Source: Trebonia sp.
GTDB lineage: Bacteria; Actinomycetota; Actinomycetes; Streptosporangiales; Streptosporangiaceae
DNA: 7,668 nt
NCBI GenBank assembly: GCA_030038035.1
Contig: JASHPP010000224.1
Span: forward strand, 1 to 7,668
Reading direction: 5' to 3'
Part shown: piece after piece, positions 5,092 through 7,668 of the stretch
Numbering within the stretch: position 1 is the stretch's first letter
Layout of the letters: every line of letters starts with the position of its first letter
Translations under genes and position numbers: made by a program
The notes under the pieces: generated by a model
The model's input: only the letters and a program-made list of their open reading frames with translations
Told to the model about the DNA's origin: nothing
Databases searched by the model: none

Positions 5092-5123
5092 ATAACCATC
5101 TAGCTATTAAACAGGATGGTTAT
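5092..5123. promoter_or_regulatory. Operator-like inverted repeat before the ArsR gene
   Basis: ATAACCATC (5092-5100) and GATGGTTAT (5115-5123) are perfect 9-bp arms separated by 14 nt. The repeat ends 2 nt before the ATG at 5126 and covers the likely -10 region and the weak ribosome binding site AGGA (5113-5116). ArsR-type repressors bind such dyads in their own promoters, so autorepression is the natural reading. Confidence 0.65.
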
Positions 5124-5125
5124 GA

Positions 5126-5515
5126 ATGGCTGCGGACCAGCTCAGCCTCGTGTTCGGGGCGCTCGCCGACCCGACCCGGCGGGCGATCCTGGCCCGGCTC
5201 GCCGACGGCGAGGCGACTGTCGCCGAGCTCGCCGCGCCGTTCAGCATGTCCCAGCCCGCGGTCTCTAAGCACCTGAAGGTGCTCGAGCAGGCGGGCCTGA
5301 TCTCGCGGAACCGGCGGGCCACCGCACGGCTCAGCCGCCTGGAGGCCGAGCCGCTCCGCGAGGTGGCCACCTGGCTGGCCCGCTACCAGCGGTTCTGGGA
5401 CGAGAGCCACGAGCGGCTCGATGACCTGCTGGCGGCACTGCAGGCCGGCGGGGAACAAGATCCCTGCCCTGACCCGGCAGCGACACAGAATGGAAGCGAC
5501 GATGAGCAAGACTGA
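5126..5515 (+). CDS. ArsR-family winged-helix transcriptional regulator
   Basis: The 129-residue protein has the ArsR/SmtB winged helix: LVFGALADPTRRAILARLADG (residues 7-27), AELAAPFSMSQPAVSKHLKV as the helix-turn-helix with the recognition helix, then LEQAGLISRNRRATARLSRLE as the wing. No CxC metal motif is present in the DNA-binding helix; the only cysteine is in the C-terminal tail. A metal sensor is therefore unlikely. It belongs to the type that accompanies SRPBCC/AHSA1 proteins. The ATG at 5126 matches the start of homology; the ribosome binding site is weak. The stop overlaps the next gene by 14 nt, so the two are translationally coupled. The dyad at 5092-5123 is its likely operator. 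Confidence 0.9.
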   Translation: MAADQLSLVFGALADPTRRAILARLADGEATVAELAAPFSMSQPAVSKHLKVLEQAGLISRNRRATARLSRLEAEPLREVATWLARYQRFWDESHERLDDLLAALQAGGEQDPCPDPAATQNGSDDEQD

Positions 5516-5855
5516 GATCACCGCCGAACCCGGCATCCCGGTGATCGTCATCAGCCGCGAGTTCGACGCGCCGCGCGACCTGGTGTTCCGCGCTCACACC
5601 GACCCGGACCTGCTCGTGCAGTGGCTCGGCCCGCGCGACCTTTCCACGGCCGTCGACCGGTACGAGGTCCGCAACGGCGGCGCCTGGCGCTACGTGCAAA
5701 CCGATGCCGAGGGCAACGCCTACGGCTTCCACGGCGTCTTCCACGGCGACCCTTCGCCGGACGCGATCGTGCAGACCTTCGAGTTCGAGGGCGCGCCCGG
5801 TCACGTCTGCCTGCAGAGCGCCACCTTCGCCGAGCGAAGCGGCAAGACGCTGTGA
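5502..5855 (+). CDS. SRPBCC (AHSA1-like) domain protein, C-terminally truncated
   Basis: The 117-residue product begins MSKTEITAEPGIPVIVISREFDAPRDLVFRAHTDPDLL in the manner of AHSA1/START-like proteins (quoted in pieces: REFDAPRDLVFRAHTDP, then QWLGPRDL, NGGAWRYV, YGFHGVFHG and QTFEFEG). These ligand-binding helix-grip proteins are usually about 150-160 residues; here the sequence ends at AERSGKTL, so the last strand and the long C-terminal helix are missing. The fold may not be stable, and the gene may be a pseudogene. The ATG at 5502 has GGAAG (5492-5496) 5 nt upstream and overlaps the regulator gene by 14 nt. The frame continues after TGA into a reductase remnant. Confidence 0.75.
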   Translation: MSKTEITAEPGIPVIVISREFDAPRDLVFRAHTDPDLLVQWLGPRDLSTAVDRYEVRNGGAWRYVQTDAEGNAYGFHGVFHGDPSPDAIVQTFEFEGAPGHVCLQSATFAERSGKTL

Positions 5856-6254
5856 CCCAGGCGCCAGATCCCGAGTTCCCCGCAAGCCCCGGCCGACCAG
5901 CGCGCCCTCGCCGGAGCACTCAACAACCTGCGCCCCTTCCTCATCTCCCGCCGGAAGAAACCCGTCCCGTGGCCGAACGCGGAACTGCTCGTTTCCCACG
6001 ACGACGAGCAGCTGTCCGACGCGGTGCGCAAGGAGAAGGCAAAGCCGGGAAAGGACCTCGGTGTCCCCGGCGGCATCCGCACCGCCCAGACCTTCGTCCG
6101 CCTCGGGCTCGTCGACGAATACGTCCTCACCGTGCACCCCGTCGCGCTCGGCAGCGGCAAGCGCGTATTCACTGGCAAGACCGGCGTGGAGCTAATCGAC
6201 GCCAAGACCTACCGGTCAGGAGTGATACGCGCACGCTACCGGCCAGCCCGCTAA
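5856..6254 (+). pseudogene. Remnant of a RibD/dihydrofolate-reductase-like protein (C-terminal half)
   Basis: The frame from 5856 to the TAA at 6252-6254 is open for 132 codons. From about 5904 it encodes ALAGALNNLRPFLISRR, then PVPWPNAELL, PGKDLGVPGGIRTAQTFV, LVDEYVLTVHPVALGSGKRVF and a closing RSGVIRARYRPA. These match the C-terminal half of RibD-C-type reductases that often sit beside ArsR/AHSA1 pairs. The N-terminal half with the beginning of the NADPH fold, about 80-90 residues, is missing. There is no ATG; the first usual start is the GTG at 6024, giving 76 residues without a ribosome binding site. The stretch 5856-5900 reads better in another frame (TQAPDPEFPASP), hinting at a frameshift near the junction. 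Confidence 0.7.
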
Positions 6255-6352
6255 CCGCCGCCGGGGCGAAGAACTGGTGAATCTCTTCGACCTCGGAATC
6301 CGCCGGTAGTCAATCCTGAAGACCAGTAAGGAAAACAGCCAGCCGTAACAGC

Positions 6353-6358
6353 AGGAGG
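6353..6358 (+). promoter_or_regulatory. Strong ribosome binding site of the PEP-synthase-like gene
   Basis: AGGAGG, 6 nt before the ATG at 6365, decides the start. It is the strongest such site in the window's accessory part. The 110-nt gap behind it (6255-6364) contains no clear promoter; a weak TTCGAC (6286-6291) to GTCAAT (6309-6314) pair is the best candidate. Confidence 0.7.
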
Positions 6359-6364
6359 CAGCTC

Positions 6365-7668
6365 ATGGGCGCGCAGGAACCTCTGGTGATGGACCTTGGT
6401 GATCCGGGTGCCGGTCCCGGGACCGCCGGAGGCAAGGGATCATCACTGGCCCGCCTTACCCGCGCCGGGTTCCGTGTCCCGCCTGGCTTCTACGTGACGA
6501 CCAGTGCGTACCTAGACTTCATCGGCCGAGACGGCCTGCGCGAGCAGCTGCTATCCGCTGTCTCGGAGGGGAGCCCGGCCGCACGGATCGGGGATCTGTT
6601 CGCCGACCGTTCCCTCCCGGCCGAGACGGCCGACGCGATTACGAGGGCTTACGCCGCTCTCGGTGCCGAAGTCCCCGTCGCGGTCCGTTCCTCCGCGACC
6701 GTCGAGGACCAGCCGGGCATGTCTGCCGCCGGGCAGCACGACACGTACCTGAACGTGCGCGGTGAGGCGGCCGTACTCGACGCGGTCAAGCGGTGCTGGG
6801 CGTCGCTGTGGTCGGAGCGGGCCATCGCCTACCGGGCCAGCCATGGCATCGACCCGGGTCAGGTAGGTATCGCCGTTGTCGTACAGCGTCTCGTCCCCGC
6901 CGAGGCGGCCGGTGTCCTGTTCACGGCCGATCCGCTCGGCGGCCCTGGCACCAGGAACGCGGTCGCCGGCAGCGCAGGCCCGAGTGACGCCGGCCTCAGC
7001 GACGCGGTGTTCATCAGCGCGAACTGGGGTCTGGGTGAGTCCGTCGTTGCTGGTGATGTCACCCCCGATGTCGCGGTCGTGGACCGGGCCTCCAAAACTC
7101 TCGTCAGCTACCAGACGGGCCGCAAGGAAACGATGACCGTGGCCGACGGTCTAGCGACGCGAGCCGAAGACACCCCGCCCGGATTGCGCGCCAAGAACGT
7201 ACTGACGCCGGACCAGGCGGTGGAGCTCGCCCAGGTCGGCCTGCAGATCGAGAAGCTGTACGGCGAACCGGTGGACGTCGAGTGGGCGCTGGTCGCGGGA
7301 CAGTTCGACATCCTCCAGGCCCGCCCGATCACGACCCCGCCCGCGCCCAGTGGCAGCACGCCCGCCCGCGCTCGCGTCCCCGACGACCAAGAGCAGTGGA
7401 ACGACAGTCTCACCGGCGACTACCTGTGGAGCAACAGCAACCTCGGCGAGGCGTTCCCGGACGTGATGACACCCGCCACGTGGTCGTTCGTCGAACTGCT
7501 CATGTCGCGCATGGTGTTCCCGCCGAGCCTGCCCGGCTACAACGGCTACGGGCGGATCGGCGGCCGTTTCTACGTGAACGTGAGCGTGTCGATGGCGCTT
7601 GAGTCGCTGGTCGGCATCTCACCCCGCCGGTTCATTTCGCTGCTGAGCCCGGTAGTCGGCCGGCTTCC
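6365..7668 (+). CDS. PEP-synthase / rifampin-phosphotransferase-like protein (5' part, runs off the window)
   Basis: 434 complete codons are visible, without a stop. The N-terminal ATP-grasp domain (PPDK_N) is clear: GGKGSSLARLTRAGFRVPPGF (from residue 22), VRSSATVEDQPGMSAAGQHD (from 107), GVLFTADP (183-190), NWGLGE (220-225), EPVDVEWAL, and QARPIT (318-323), which closes the domain. From Trp355, WSNSNLGEAFPDVMTPATWS resembles the linker region of rifampin phosphotransferases and related dikinase-like enzymes rather than classical PpsA. Such enzymes use ATP and a phospho-histidine domain to phosphorylate pyruvate or a small molecule; the histidine domain lies beyond the window. The ATG follows AGGAGG. 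More A/T at third positions than in dnaB agrees with an accessory gene. The substrate cannot be told. Confidence 0.88.
   Translation, partial: MGAQEPLVMDLGDPGAGPGTAGGKGSSLARLTRAGFRVPPGFYVTTSAYLDFIGRDGLREQLLSAVSEGSPAARIGDLFADRSLPAETADAITRAYAALGAEVPVAVRSSATVEDQPGMSAAGQHDTYLNVRGEAAVLDAVKRCWASLWSERAIAYRASHGIDPGQVGIAVVVQRLVPAEAAGVLFTADPLGGPGTRNAVAGSAGPSDAGLSDAVFISANWGLGESVVAGDVTPDVAVVDRASKTLVSYQTGRKETMTVADGLATRAEDTPPGLRAKNVLTPDQAVELAQVGLQIEKLYGEPVDVEWALVAGQFDILQARPITTPPAPSGSTPARARVPDDQEQWNDSLTGDYLWSNSNLGEAFPDVMTPATWSFVELLMSRMVFPPSLPGYNGYGRIGGRFYVNVSVSMALESLVGISPRRFISLLSPVVGRL

Noticed and set aside
5621..6280. A 219-codon Arg/Pro-rich frame across the AHSA1 and reductase region
   Set aside because: It is out of frame with both recognisable protein remnants and has the composition of a shadow frame in GC-rich DNA.

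Overview
The window is high-GC DNA with strong G/C preference at third codon positions, GTG starts, a four-ligand (zinc-type) S18 and the gene order rpsF-ssb-rpsR-rplI-dnaB. Together these point to an actinomycete (Actinomycetota). The genus cannot be fixed from the sequence; the Streptosporangiales/Frankiales neighbourhood is only a guess.

Layout. 1-183 is non-coding and carries a weak candidate promoter. 184-274 is a structured leader that may be the autoregulatory S6:S18 target. rpsF (275-565) and ssb (605-1093) follow. The ssb-rpsR gap is filled by a perfect 83-bp tandem duplication (1096-1178 and 1181-1263) made of palindromes. rpsR (1310-1546) and rplI (1564-2025) close the ribosomal part of the operon. 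A hairpin at 2081-2100 separates rplI from a convergent small gene on the minus strand (2105-2308), which appears to be leaderless. 2309-2777 is non-coding and holds a scatter of DnaA-box-like 9-mers, one of them a perfect TTATCCACA just upstream of a candidate dnaB promoter.

dnaB (2778-4931) encodes the replicative helicase. A 267-residue intein interrupts its P-loop between GK and S. The intein begins with Ala instead of Cys/Ser and carries the Trp/Cys/Thr triplet that defines class 3 inteins. Its homing-endonuclease part is degenerate and contains a run of five pentapeptide repeats. Helicase activity should therefore depend on protein splicing.

Downstream is an accessory region. An ArsR-type regulator (5126-5515) has a perfect inverted repeat over its start and overlaps a C-terminally shortened SRPBCC/AHSA1 protein (5502-5855). 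In the same reading frame, after a single TGA, comes the C-terminal half of a RibD/dihydrofolate-reductase-like protein (5856-6254). This looks like a decayed or fused ArsR-AHSA1-reductase operon. From 6365 to the window end runs the N-terminal part of a PEP-synthase/rifampin-phosphotransferase-like enzyme with its own strong ribosome binding site.
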